Source: JBFMFH01 sp040752275 (lineage in GTDB: Bacteria > Acidobacteriota > Vicinamibacteria > Vicinamibacterales > JAKQTR01). Taken from it: 64,000 bases of DNA. Numbering within the stretch: position 1 is the first letter of the stretch; each line of letters starts with the position of its first letter. Position numbers and translations under genes: made by a program. The stretch lies in NCBI GenBank assembly GCA_040752275.1, contig JBFMFH010000002.1:74809-138808 (forward strand), in the 5' to 3' direction. This document shows positions 16,436-25,131 of the stretch, in pieces. Under the pieces are notes generated by a model. The model was given only the letters and a program-made list of their open reading frames with translations. It was not told the DNA's origin and ran no database searches.

Positions 16436-17254
16436 GTGGACCTGATGGCAGCCATCGTGGCTGGAGCTCGGGCCACGGTGGATGCTCGCCGGGCGCGGGA
16501 GTCGCTCACGGCCCTGGAGCGACGCGCGGACGCAGCGAAGCCCCGTGGGCACCTGTTCCGCGATGCTCTGGTGCGCCCGGGGCACACGAACGTCGTCGCG
16601 GAGTGCAAGCGCCGGTCTCCGGCTCGCGGGGTGCTGACGCAGGCCTACGATCCGGTCGCGCTGGCCTCGGCCTATGAACGGGGCGGGGCCGCCGCGGTGT
16701 CGGTGCTCACCGAACCGTCGTTCTTCGACGGAGACCTGGCTCACCTCCGCGCGGTGCGAGACCAGGTGAGCCTGCCACTGCTGCGAAAGGACTTCATCAT
16801 CGACGAGTACCAGCTCGTCGAGGCGCGGGCGGCTGGTGCGGATGCGGTACTGCTCATCGTTGCTGCGCTGGATCGCGGGCGCCTGTCGATGTTGCAGGCG
16901 CGGGCGGACAGACTCGGGCTCGCCACGCTCGTCGAGGTCCACACGGCCGAGGAACTCGTGCGCGCTGTGGACGCCGGCGCGTCGATCATCGGCGTGAACA
17001 GCCGGAACCTGAAGACGCTCGAGGTCGATCTTGCGGTGTGCGAATCGCTGGCGGCCCGAATCCCACCAGCGTGCGCGGCCGTGGCCGAGAGCGGACTGCA
17101 CTCCCGCAACGACCTCCGGCGTTTGCAGGGAATGGGGTACCAGGCCTTCCTCATCGGCGAATGGCTGGCCAGCGCGGCCGACCCCGCGGCGCTCCTGCAA
17201 TCGCTCGTGGAGCCGGACCCGGTGCACGAGGCGACGGGGCCTGACGAGCCGTGA
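16436..17254 (+). CDS. trpC: Indole-3-glycerol phosphate synthase
   Basis: 272 residues, a TIM barrel that closes the indole ring. Catalytic signatures are AECKRRSP (E56, K58), LLRKDFIID, GVNSRNLKTLEVD and AESGLHS. The start is GTG 16436, with GGGAG 8 nt upstream; an ATG at 16445 is three codons on. The preceding 81-nt gap shows no other feature. The stop TGA overlaps the GTG of trpF. Confidence 0.96.
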   Translation: MDLMAAIVAGARATVDARRARESLTALERRADAAKPRGHLFRDALVRPGHTNVVAECKRRSPARGVLTQAYDPVALASAYERGGAAAVSVLTEPSFFDGDLAHLRAVRDQVSLPLLRKDFIIDEYQLVEARAAGADAVLLIVAALDRGRLSMLQARADRLGLATLVEVHTAEELVRAVDAGASIIGVNSRNLKTLEVDLAVCESLAARIPPACAAVAESGLHSRNDLRRLQGMGYQAFLIGEWLASAADPAALLQSLVEPDPVHEATGPDEP

Positions 17255-17889
17255 GACGGACGCGAATCAAGGTCTGCGGGATTACACGCCAGGCCGACGC
17301 CGAGACGGCGTGTGCGGCCGGCGCCGATGCGCTGGGATTCGTCTTCTGGCCGGCGAGCCCTCGCGCCATCGGCCCCGATTGTGCCAGCGCCATCGTGCGC
17401 GAACTCCCGCCGTTCGTGACGCCGGTTGGGGTCTTTGTCAATCAGCCCGTCGACGAGATCAACGCGATTGTGGCCCGCGTCGGCCTGCACGCAGTCCAGT
17501 TGCACGGCGACGAGTCCATCGGCGTCTGGACGCAGGTGTCGGTGCCGGTCATCAAAGCCGTGGGCGTGTCCTGTGACATGGCGCCGAATCTCCTCGCGGC
17601 GTGGCCCCGGGCCGTGCTGCCCCTGCTCGACGCCGCGGACTTCGAACGGCGCGGGGGGACCGGGCGGACGATCGACTGGCGTCTCGCGGCCGCCATCTCC
17701 CGTGGGCGAGCTGTCGTGCTGGCGGGTGGGCTGTGCCCTGAGAACGTGGAGGAGGCCGTGCGCCTGGTGCGCCCGTTCGCGGTCGACGTATCGTCGGGCG
17801 TCGAAGAGTCGCCAGGCGTGAAGGACGCGGCGCGGATCCGGGCGTTCGCGGTGGGGGTCCTTCGGGCCGACACTTACCAGGAGTCGTGA
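17251..17889 (+). CDS. trpF: Phosphoribosylanthranilate isomerase
   Basis: 212 residues, TIM barrel catalysing the Amadori rearrangement before TrpC. IKVCGITRQ near the N-terminus carries the catalytic C9. The VQLHGDE strand, LLDAADFERRGGTGRTIDW phosphate-site region and FAVDVSSGVEESPGVKD (catalytic Asp and phosphate loop) complete the family pattern. GTG start overlapping the trpC stop (GTGA); its own stop overlaps the trpB start. Confidence 0.96.
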   Translation: MRRTRIKVCGITRQADAETACAAGADALGFVFWPASPRAIGPDCASAIVRELPPFVTPVGVFVNQPVDEINAIVARVGLHAVQLHGDESIGVWTQVSVPVIKAVGVSCDMAPNLLAAWPRAVLPLLDAADFERRGGTGRTIDWRLAAAISRGRAVVLAGGLCPENVEEAVRLVRPFAVDVSSGVEESPGVKDAARIRAFAVGVLRADTYQES

Positions 17890-19118
17890 TGGCAGACCGA
17901 GAGGCAATCGGGCCGCGATTCGGGGCGAGGGACCCCGACGCTCGCGGCTACTTCGGCCGGTTCGGGGGGCGCTTCGTCCCCGAGACGCTGATGACCCCGA
18001 TCGAGGATCTCGCACACGCCTATCTCACGGCCCGCCAGGACCAGGAGTTCCGTCGTGAACTGGACCGGCTGCTCGCGACGTATGCGGGGCGGCCGACGCC
18101 GATGTACGACGCACGGCGGCTCGCCGCAGCCTGTGGGGGAGCCCGTGTGCTGCTCAAACGCGAGGACCTGACGCACACCGGCGCGCACAAGATCAACAAC
18201 GCGCTCGGCCAGGCGCTGCTGGCGCGGCGGATGGGCAAGCACCGCGTCGTCGCCGAAACAGGCGCCGGACAGCACGGAGTGGCCACGGCCACGGCCTGCG
18301 CGTTGCTCGGACTCTCGTGCGAGGTCTACATGGGTGCCGACGACATGGAGCGTCAGGCGCTCAATGTCGTGCGGATGCGGCTGCTGGGCGCGAAGGTGAC
18401 CAGGGTGGACGGCGGAAACCGCACGTTGAAGGACGCGATCAACGAGGCCATGCGTGACTGGGTGACGAACGCCGACACGACCTTCTACCTGCTCGGCTCG
18501 GTGCTCGGGCCCCATCCGTACCCGTTGATGGTGCGCGAATTCCAGTCGGTGATCGGGGCAGAGGCACGGGCGCAGTGCCTGACAGGCGAGGGCGCGCTGC
18601 CCGACGCCATCGTGGCCTGCGTCGGCGGCGGCAGCAACGCGATCGGGATCTTCGATGCGTTCCTCGGAGACAGCCACGTGCGTCTGATTGGGGTCGAGGC
18701 CGGGGGCGTCGGCATCGAGCCCGGCCGCCACGCCGCCCGCTTTTCAGGAGGAGCCGAAGGGATCTTCCAAGGGACTCGCACCATCGTCTTGCAGCACGAC
18801 GATGGGAACATCGCCGGAACACACTCGGTGTCTGCCGGCCTGGACTACGCGGCGGTCGGTCCCGAGCACGCCTGGCTCAGAGAGCAGGGGCGCACCGAAT
18901 ACGTCCACGTGTCAGACGCGGAGGCGCTCGATGCGTTTCGGATGCTGGGGAACCTCGAAGGCATCCTGCCGGCCCTCGAGTCGGCTCACGCCGTTGCCTA
19001 CGCCTGCCGGCTCGCTTGCGAACTCGGTGCTGACCGAACCGTCGTCGTCAATCTGTCCGGGCGCGGTGACAAGGACGTGCAGACGGCGGCGTCCCACTTT
19101 TCGATCGAGGCCGAGTAG
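17889..19118 (+). CDS. trpB: Tryptophan synthase beta chain
   Basis: 409 residues. Condenses indole and serine using PLP. K101 in HTGAHKINN is the PLP lysine; GAGQHGV binds the substrate carboxylate and GGGSNAIG the PLP phosphate. YFGRFGGRFVPETL is the standard N-terminus. CAGGAG ends 4 nt before ATG 17889, which is why I prefer it to the adjacent GTG 17886. It is the TrpB1 type, made to pair with TrpA. Confidence 0.97.
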   Translation: MADREAIGPRFGARDPDARGYFGRFGGRFVPETLMTPIEDLAHAYLTARQDQEFRRELDRLLATYAGRPTPMYDARRLAAACGGARVLLKREDLTHTGAHKINNALGQALLARRMGKHRVVAETGAGQHGVATATACALLGLSCEVYMGADDMERQALNVVRMRLLGAKVTRVDGGNRTLKDAINEAMRDWVTNADTTFYLLGSVLGPHPYPLMVREFQSVIGAEARAQCLTGEGALPDAIVACVGGGSNAIGIFDAFLGDSHVRLIGVEAGGVGIEPGRHAARFSGGAEGIFQGTRTIVLQHDDGNIAGTHSVSAGLDYAAVGPEHAWLREQGRTEYVHVSDAEALDAFRMLGNLEGILPALESAHAVAYACRLACELGADRTVVVNLSGRGDKDVQTAASHFSIEAE

Positions 19119-19121
19119 ACA

Positions 19122-19922
19122 ATGACGCGCATCTCGGTGGCATTCGAACGCCTTATGTCGGAGAACCGGACGGGACTCGTGCCTTTCGTCACGGCGGGCG
19201 ACCCGGACCTGCGCCGGACAGTGGCGATCCTGCAGGCGCTCGCCGAGGCGGGTGCGGACATTGTCGAGATCGGCGTGCCGTTCTCGGATCCGCTGGCCGA
19301 CGGACCCGTCATCCAGCGCGCGAGCGAGCGAGCCCTCCGGTCCGGCACGACACTCCGGGGCACGCTTGACATGGTGGCGACCGCCCGCCGCCTGCTGGAC
19401 GTGCCGATTGTGCTGTTCTCGTACGCGAATCCCATCTGGCGCATGGGCGTGCCGGAATTCGTCGACAGGGCCGCCGAGGCCGGTGTCGACGGCGTGCTCG
19501 TCCTCGACGTGCCGGTCGAGGAGGCGGAGGAGCTCAGGGTCCCGATCAGGAACGCCGGGCTCGACATGATTTTCCTCGTGAGTCCGACCTCCACCCGGGA
19601 GAGGATCCGCCGTGCGCAGCAGCGGGGCTCCGGATTCCTCTACGCGATTTCGAGACTGGGCGTCACTGGGGCCAGACGCTCCCTGGCCGAGGGCGTCGAA
19701 GAGCTCGTCGGACGAATCAGGCTTGAGGGCGACCTGCCGATCGCGGTCGGCTTCGGCATCTCGATTCCCGACCACGTCCGGGAGGTCGGCCGCTACGCGG
19801 ATGCGGCGGTGATAGGCAGTGCCCTCGTGAACGTCATCGCCGGGGCCGCCGAGTTGCCGGACATGGTCGCGAGGGTCGCCCGGTTCGTCAGCGCCCTGAA
19901 AGACGGGACAAACAGGTCCTAG
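19122..19922 (+). CDS. trpA: Tryptophan synthase alpha chain
   Basis: 266 residues, TIM barrel that cleaves indole-3-glycerol phosphate and channels indole to TrpB. Catalytic E49 (DIVEIGVPFSDPLADGP) and D60 are present, with FLVSPTSTRERI and GFGIS phosphate-site segments. It starts 3 nt after trpB, consistent with equal expression of the two subunits. Confidence 0.96.
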   Translation: MTRISVAFERLMSENRTGLVPFVTAGDPDLRRTVAILQALAEAGADIVEIGVPFSDPLADGPVIQRASERALRSGTTLRGTLDMVATARRLLDVPIVLFSYANPIWRMGVPEFVDRAAEAGVDGVLVLDVPVEEAEELRVPIRNAGLDMIFLVSPTSTRERIRRAQQRGSGFLYAISRLGVTGARRSLAEGVEELVGRIRLEGDLPIAVGFGISIPDHVREVGRYADAAVIGSALVNVIAGAAELPDMVARVARFVSALKDGTNRS

Positions 19923-20002
19923 GCCCCGGCGTCTCGCCGCTTGCCGGCGCGCAGCGGGCGGGAGTAGCCTTGAGCGGGGGACCATCCGAAAGGACAACGG
20001 CT

Positions 20003-21055
20003 GTGGTCGTGGTGATGCAGGAAGGCGCGACCGCTGAGCAGGTCGGCTCTGTCGTGGCCGAGCTCGAGCGGATGGGGTACACCGTCCACCGGACCGAGAG
20101 CGCGAACCGCACGCTGCTCGGACTGGTTGGCACGAGCGTACGAGGCGATCCCGAGCTCGTGCAGGTGCTCAGCGGCGTGCAGGAGATCGTCCGGATTGCC
20201 GAACCCTACAAACTGGCGAGCCGGGCCTTCAAGCCCCACGGCACTGTCATCCAGGCCGGCGACGTCCGGATCGGCGGCGATGAGGTCATTGTGATGGCCG
20301 GTCCATGCTCGGCTGAGAGCGAGGAGCAGGTGCACGCGAGCGCCGCCGCGGTGAAGCGGGCGGGCGCGAAGATCCTCCGGGGCGGAGCCTTCAAGCCTCG
20401 CAGCTCCCCCTACAGCTTCCAGGGACTTGGCGAAGACGGGCTGCGCCTGCTCCGGGACGCGGCGTCGGCCCACAATCTGAAGCTCGTCTCGGAAGTGATG
20501 GACGTGTCGCAGATCGAGGTCGTGCACCGCTATGCGGACATCCTGCAGGTGGGCGCGCGCAACATGCAGAACTTCACGCTCCTCAGGGAGCTGGGCCGGA
20601 CCGAGAAGCCCGTGCTGCTCAAGCGCGGGATCTCGGCCACCATCGAGGAGTGGCTGCTGTCTGCCGAGTACGTCCTCGGCGGCGGCAACGGCAGCGTGAT
20701 GCTCTGCGAGCGCGGCATTCGCACCTTCGAAACCTACACGCGCAATACGCTGGATATCTCGGCCATCCCCATCGTGAAGTCGCTCAGCCACCTGCCCGTG
20801 GTGGTCGACCCGAGCCACGGCACCGGCCGGCGCGACAAGGTGGCCCCCATGGCGCGGGCGGCCGTTGCGGCTGGCGCCGACGGCCTGCTCATCGAAGTGC
20901 ACCACGACCCGGACCATGCGTTGAGCGACGGTGCGCAGTCGCTGTTCCCGAACCAGTTCGATCGGCTGATGGCCGAGTTGCGGATCATTGCACCAGCCAT
21001 CGGCCGCACGATCTGCGTCGAGCCGGTGGTGCGCCGGGGTTGGGGAATCGGCTGA
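20003..21055 (+). CDS. aroF: 3-Deoxy-7-phosphoheptulonate synthase (DAHP synthase, beta type)
   Basis: 350 residues. First enzyme of the shikimate pathway (PEP plus erythrose 4-phosphate). Residues 1-75 (VVVVMQEGATAEQVGSVV...) form the ferredoxin-like regulatory domain of Thermotoga-type enzymes that binds Phe or Tyr. The barrel has GPCSAES, GGAFKPRSSPYSFQGLG, KRGISATIEEW and VDPSHGTGRRD. The start GTG 20003 has AAAGGA 8 nt upstream and matches the usual family N-terminus; a TTG at 19970 is the alternative. Placing this feedback-controlled entry step after trpA links supply to the trp block. Confidence 0.94.
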   Translation: MVVVMQEGATAEQVGSVVAELERMGYTVHRTESANRTLLGLVGTSVRGDPELVQVLSGVQEIVRIAEPYKLASRAFKPHGTVIQAGDVRIGGDEVIVMAGPCSAESEEQVHASAAAVKRAGAKILRGGAFKPRSSPYSFQGLGEDGLRLLRDAASAHNLKLVSEVMDVSQIEVVHRYADILQVGARNMQNFTLLRELGRTEKPVLLKRGISATIEEWLLSAEYVLGGGNGSVMLCERGIRTFETYTRNTLDISAIPIVKSLSHLPVVVDPSHGTGRRDKVAPMARAAVAAGADGLLIEVHHDPDHALSDGAQSLFPNQFDRLMAELRIIAPAIGRTICVEPVVRRGWGIG

Positions 21056-21951
21056 TGGCGGACGGCCCGGATCCCGTCCGGTTGATTCGTACCGGCGGGC
21101 GGCCGGACGCGGCACCGGGATTCGACCGTATCGCCATCATCGGCCTCGGGTTGATGGGCGGTTCCCTGGCCCTGGCGGCCAGGCGCGCCTGGCCGGACGC
21201 GCGGGTCAGCGGCGGCGACCGCCACGACGTGCTCGAGGCGGCCATGCGACTCCACGCCGTCGTTGCCGGCGCCGACGACCCGGTGGTGGCGGCCGAGGCC
21301 GACCTCCTCGTCCTGGCGGCGCCCGTGGCCGAGAACGCGCGGCTCGTCGGTGAGTTGCCGGCTCTCCTTGCGGGCAACGCGATCGTCACCGATCTGGGAA
21401 GCGCCAAGCGCGTCATGGTCGAGGCGGCGATCGGGATGCCTGAACGCCTGACGTTCATCGGCGGCCATCCCCTGGCCGGCGCCCCGCGCAGCGGCATCGA
21501 GTTCGCGCGCCCCGACCTATTCGCCGGGCGGCCGTGGATCCTCGTACCCGGGACAGCTCCGCCCGACGCCACCTTGAGGCTCGAGGCATTCGTGGCTGGC
21601 GTGGGCGGTGTCCCGCGGATCATGACGGCCGAGCAGCACGATCATCTGCTGGCCTACCTGAGCCATCTTCCGCAGCTGGTCGTGTCAGCGCTCATGCAGG
21701 TCATCGGCGAGGAGCTCGGTGAGGACGGACTGGCATTGTCGGGCCGCGGACTCCAGGATGCGACCCGGATGGCATCCAGCCCGGGTTCGACGTGGAAGGA
21801 CGTGTACGCGGCGAACGCCGATGAGGTGGCGACCGCGCTCGAGACCCTCTGCGAGACACTGAACCGGGTTCGCACGAGACTGGACCGGGGCGACGTCATC
21901 GCCGGGTTGTTCGAGTCGGCCAACTACTGGCGCAAGGCGCTCCCGGAGTGA
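21055..21951 (+). CDS. tyrA: Prephenate dehydrogenase
   Basis: 298 residues. Oxidative decarboxylation of prephenate toward tyrosine. The NAD-binding loop is IIGLGLMGGSLAL (G30, G32, G35); IGGHPLAGAPRSGIEFA carries the catalytic His; the C-terminal helical domain has HDHLLAYLSHLPQLV and SSPGSTWKDV. There is no fused ACT domain or chorismate mutase, so chorismate mutase must be encoded elsewhere. ATG overlaps the TGA of the DAHP synthase gene. The first 24 residues are an extra Arg/Pro-rich stretch. Confidence 0.93.
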   Translation: MADGPDPVRLIRTGGRPDAAPGFDRIAIIGLGLMGGSLALAARRAWPDARVSGGDRHDVLEAAMRLHAVVAGADDPVVAAEADLLVLAAPVAENARLVGELPALLAGNAIVTDLGSAKRVMVEAAIGMPERLTFIGGHPLAGAPRSGIEFARPDLFAGRPWILVPGTAPPDATLRLEAFVAGVGGVPRIMTAEQHDHLLAYLSHLPQLVVSALMQVIGEELGEDGLALSGRGLQDATRMASSPGSTWKDVYAANADEVATALETLCETLNRVRTRLDRGDVIAGLFESANYWRKALPE

Positions 21952-22031
21952 CGTGAAAGGCGGCGCCGTCCTGGTCTGCCACGAGCCTGCCCTGCGGCAG
22001 CAAGGCTCGTGACCTCGGCGGCATCGGTGAG

Positions 22032-22442
22032 ATGGAGAGTGTCACCCTCTCTGGAGACGCCTGGCGCACCATCGTCCGGCACGCCGTGGAGGCGCTGCCG
22101 AACGAGTGCTGCGGGCTCCTCGTGGGACGCGGGATGCGCGTCGTGCTGGCGGTCAGGGCGAGGAACGCACGGGAGGGCCCCACCCGATTCCTCGTCCATC
22201 CGGAGGACCACTTCGCGGCGATCCGGCTGGCGAGCAACCTGGGGATGGTGGTCATCGGTGCGTATCACTCGCATCCGGCCTCGGCGCCCGAGCCCTCAGC
22301 CACCGATCTGGACGAGTCGGTCGACCCGTCGCTGATTCACGCAATTGTCTCGCTCCAGGCCGGCACCGGGTCGCCCGACATGGCGGCCTACCGCATCTGC
22401 GGCGACGGGTTCGAACGCCTCCTCCTCGAGCGGGAGGGATGA
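22032..22442 (+). CDS. Stand-alone JAMM (M67) metalloprotease, Mec/JAB type
   Basis: 136 residues, just the JAB1/MPN core. E25 (PNECCGLLVG) and the HSHP...S..D motif (H79, H81, S89, D92) give the complete JAMM zinc site. Bacterial relatives (Mec+, QbsD) remove C-terminal extensions from ubiquitin-like sulfur carriers during cysteine or thiamine-type metabolism. No ThiS/MoaD-like gene is next to it here, so the substrate is unknown. Follows tyrA after 80 nt and precedes the ECF sigma gene by 13 nt. Confidence 0.88.
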   Translation: MESVTLSGDAWRTIVRHAVEALPNECCGLLVGRGMRVVLAVRARNAREGPTRFLVHPEDHFAAIRLASNLGMVVIGAYHSHPASAPEPSATDLDESVDPSLIHAIVSLQAGTGSPDMAAYRICGDGFERLLLEREG

Positions 22443-22455
22443 GGGCCGGTTTCCG

Positions 22456-23040
22456 ATGCAGCCATCCGATGCCGATCTCGCGGAACGAGCGCGTCGCGGG
22501 TCGCAAGAGGCTTGCCGGCTGCTGGTCGAGCGGCATCAGACCAGCGTCTTCAACCTCGTCAACAGGATGGTCCGGGACCAGGGTGCTGCCGAGGAGCTGG
22601 CCCAGGACGCGTTCCTCAAGGCGTTCGGGGCGCTCCACACGTTCGATCCGTCCTACCGGTTCGTGACGTGGCTGCTCCGGATTGCGCACAACACGGCCAT
22701 CGACTACCTTCGGCGCCGGCGCCCCGCCACGGTTCCGCTGGGCGACCCCGAAGACCGGCCCCTTCCGGAGAGCCTCCTCGTCGATCGGGGGCAGCGTACG
22801 CCGCTGGAAGTCGCCGAGCAGGCCGATCTGAGGCGGACCCTCGACTGGGCCCTGGCCCAGTTGCGACCGGCATACCGCCGGCTCGTCGTCCTGCGTTACC
22901 TGGAGGACTTCTCCTACGAGGAGATTGTCGAGGTCGTGGGCCTGCCGCTGGGTACGGTGAAAAGCCACCTGCATCGGGCGCGAGCGGAGATGGCCAGGCT
23001 CCTCAGCGAGGCCGGGCTGGCAGATGTCCTGCGCGGGTGA
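22456..23040 (+). CDS. ECF RNA polymerase sigma factor
   Basis: 194 residues. Region 2 is visible as VFNLVNRMVRDQGAAEELAQDAFLKAF and FVTWLLRIAHNTAIDYLRRRR; region 4 as LRPAYRRLVVLRYLEDFSYEEIVEVVGLPLGTVKSHLHRAR. ATG 22456 was chosen because the upstream extension of the frame is the shadow of the JAMM gene. The next two genes encode membrane proteins, the first in the anti-sigma position. Confidence 0.92.
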   Translation: MQPSDADLAERARRGSQEACRLLVERHQTSVFNLVNRMVRDQGAAEELAQDAFLKAFGALHTFDPSYRFVTWLLRIAHNTAIDYLRRRRPATVPLGDPEDRPLPESLLVDRGQRTPLEVAEQADLRRTLDWALAQLRPAYRRLVVLRYLEDFSYEEIVEVVGLPLGTVKSHLHRARAEMARLLSEAGLADVLRG

Positions 23041-23100
23041 GACCAGACGATCGGATGCAACCCTGGGCCGCCCGGCGCACGTAGAAGCATATGGAGGCGT

Positions 23101-23619
23101 ATGACACCCCTTCCGCATGAGCACGAGCTGGCTCGGTGGCTGGAAGCCGAGGCGTGTGGCCGGCGCGCGGCGGCCGACCGGCTCTTTGCCGGGATTGCCG
23201 CGTCGCACTGGGCCAGGGCGGAACCTCCGCGCGGGTTCGCCCGGCGGGTGTCTGCCGCCCTCGAGGCGAGGCCCCGACCTGTTTGGTGGGAGTCCTGGTG
23301 GGTCCGAGCCGCCCTGCTCGCGTCGCTCGGCGCGGTAGGGGCCGCTCTGGCTGTGGCGCCGTCATCCGCCATGGCGTCCTTGGGGGTCTCTGCCGTCGTG
23401 AGGATGTCGCAAGGCCTCAGTTGGATTCTAGCCTGTTCGCAGTTCGCCGTGGACGGGGCGTGGGCCCTGTGGTCGGCCGGCGCACGGCTCTCCTCCTGGG
23501 TCGAGGTCGTCCTCTCCGCGCCGATCTCGCAACTGCTCATTGCACTCAACCTTGCCATGGCTGCCGCCGCCTCCCTTGCCCTGCGGCGGTTGCTTCGGGC
23601 CGAGGAGATGCCGTCATGA
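23101..23619 (+). CDS. Small membrane protein in anti-sigma position
   Basis: 172 residues. A charged cytoplasmic N-terminus (about 60 residues, HELARWLEAEACGRRAAADRLF) is followed by hydrophobic segments near 67-90 and 135-162. Its position behind an ECF sigma gene and its shape fit an anti-sigma factor. However, the H-x3-C-x2-C zinc motif is missing, so the role is inferred from context alone. Its stop overlaps the next start (ATGA). Confidence 0.7.
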   Translation: MTPLPHEHELARWLEAEACGRRAAADRLFAGIAASHWARAEPPRGFARRVSAALEARPRPVWWESWWVRAALLASLGAVGAALAVAPSSAMASLGVSAVVRMSQGLSWILACSQFAVDGAWALWSAGARLSSWVEVVLSAPISQLLIALNLAMAAAASLALRRLLRAEEMPS

Positions 23620-25016
23620 TCCGCCCACGACCGCACTTGTCCGCCCATGCGTTGCCGACGATCGCCGTGGCCACCATGCTGATGTCCGTTGTTCCCTGTG
23701 GTGTCGCTGCGCAGGTCGATGCCGAGGTACGTCTGACGCAGGAGCTGGACCAACTGAAGGCCCGCGTCGAGCAGCGGTACCGCGTGGCTGTCACCCGAGA
23801 CGGCCTCGTCCTGGTTCCGCGGGCCGAGTCATCGTCGGTTGGCAGCGTCGAGGTCACCGCCGACCTGGTGCTGATCGATGGGACGCCGGTGACTGGCGGC
23901 GAACTCAGAGAGCGGCTCCCGCGCGACGCCGCGGCGATCTCGCGTCTGTCGCTGCTGGATGCCCGGGTGCAGCGAGCGTTGTTCGCGCCGGAGCCTCCAC
24001 GGCCGTCAACGCCTCAGGCGGAGCCAGAACGGCCGGCGGCACCGCCGCTTCCGGAGCGGCCCGACGACTGGGTCGAGCGCGACCGCTACGCTCGTGGCGG
24101 TGCCCGCGTGCGGATCGGCGGCGACATCTGGGTCAAGGAGGACGAGTGGATCGGCGACGCTGTTGTCGCGGTGCTCGGCTCGGCCCGAGTCGACGGACGC
24201 GTCGACGGGGACGTGGTCGCGGTCGGAGGCGGTGTCCAACTCGGGCCCAAGGCCGTCGTGCGGGGCGAGGTGGTTTCGGTGGGGGGCGGCGTCGAACGGG
24301 CTCCGGGCGCCCGAGTCGGAGGCCAGACCAGCGAGGTCAGGATCGGGTTTCCGACCTTCTCGCCTCGTATCAGGCTGCGGCCGTGGCAGGACTGGTCGTG
24401 GTTCGGCACGTCGCTGGGAGGCGCGACCGACCTGATTGCCACGCTGTCGAGAATGGGGATTCTGGCGCTGCTGGTCATCGGGCTCGCCACCATCGTCCCG
24501 CTCCAGGTGAGACGCATCGGAGACCAGGTGGCGGCCGAGCCCTGGCGGGCAGGGTTCGTGGGCCTGGCCGCGCAACTGCTGTTCGTGCCCGTGCTCGTCA
24601 TCACGGTGCTGGTCCTGGCGGTCTCCATCATTGGAATTCCGCTGCTCCTCCTGGTCCCGTTCGCGGCCCTCGCGTTCCTGTTTGCGTTCCTGCTGGGCTT
24701 TGCCGGAACGGCCAGCGCCGTCGGGCAGGCGGTGTCACGCCGCTTCGGCGGCCGCCCGCTGCCGCTGGTTGTCGGGGCCGCAGTCGGGCTGGCGGTCATC
24801 TGGGCCTTGACGGCCATCGCGCGATTCGCCGGCCTTGCGGGCCTTCCGGCTCGCGTGATCCTGAGCGTCGTACTCGTGGCCGGGTTCGTCATCGAATACG
24901 TGGCGTGGACCGTGGGTCTGGGTGGCGTGCTCGTGAGCCGGTTCGGGCGCAGAGACGTCGCAGGGATGCCGACGGTCCTTCAGCCCCCGCCGGTGTCGTC
25001 AAGCGACGTGATCTAG
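23616..25016 (+). CDS. Membrane protein with bactofilin/polymer-forming-like domain
   Basis: 466 residues. A signal segment (ATMLMSVVPCGVAAQ) precedes a periplasmic region. A Pro/Glu-rich linker comes at about 130-155. A short beta-helix-like domain follows (VVAVLGSARVDGRVDGDVVAVGGGVQLGPKAVVRGEVVSVGGG), which has the period seen in bactofilin-type polymer-forming proteins. Four to six transmembrane helices fill the C-terminal half (ALLVIGLATIVPL, LLFVPVLVITVLVLAVSIIGIP and others). It is coupled to the preceding membrane protein and ECF sigma, suggesting an envelope-stress output gene. Function unknown. Confidence 0.78.
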   Translation: MIRPRPHLSAHALPTIAVATMLMSVVPCGVAAQVDAEVRLTQELDQLKARVEQRYRVAVTRDGLVLVPRAESSSVGSVEVTADLVLIDGTPVTGGELRERLPRDAAAISRLSLLDARVQRALFAPEPPRPSTPQAEPERPAAPPLPERPDDWVERDRYARGGARVRIGGDIWVKEDEWIGDAVVAVLGSARVDGRVDGDVVAVGGGVQLGPKAVVRGEVVSVGGGVERAPGARVGGQTSEVRIGFPTFSPRIRLRPWQDWSWFGTSLGGATDLIATLSRMGILALLVIGLATIVPLQVRRIGDQVAAEPWRAGFVGLAAQLLFVPVLVITVLVLAVSIIGIPLLLLVPFAALAFLFAFLLGFAGTASAVGQAVSRRFGGRPLPLVVGAAVGLAVIWALTAIARFAGLAGLPARVILSVVLVAGFVIEYVAWTVGLGGVLVSRFGRRDVAGMPTVLQPPPVSSSDVI

Positions 25017-25073
25017 CGCACCTGCGGAATGCGGATTTGTGGCGTGCGGCGGGTGACGCGCGGATTCGCCTGG

Positions 25074-25115
25074 CCCGAGTGCCGAATCCCGAATCCCGAA
25101 TCCCGAATCCCGGTT
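25074..25115. repeat. Heptanucleotide tandem repeat, CCCGAAT family
   Basis: Six 7-nt units in a row: CCCGAGT, GCCGAAT, three CCCGAAT, CCCGGTT. They fill the space just before the leucyl aminopeptidase promoter region. The unit is the reverse complement of the array at 44862. Confidence 0.9.
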
Positions 25116-25131
25116 CGTGCATAATGGTCGG

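Noticed and set aside
25074..25115. CRISPR array
   Set aside because: Units are 7 nt with no spacers and no cas genes nearby; a simple tandem repeat.
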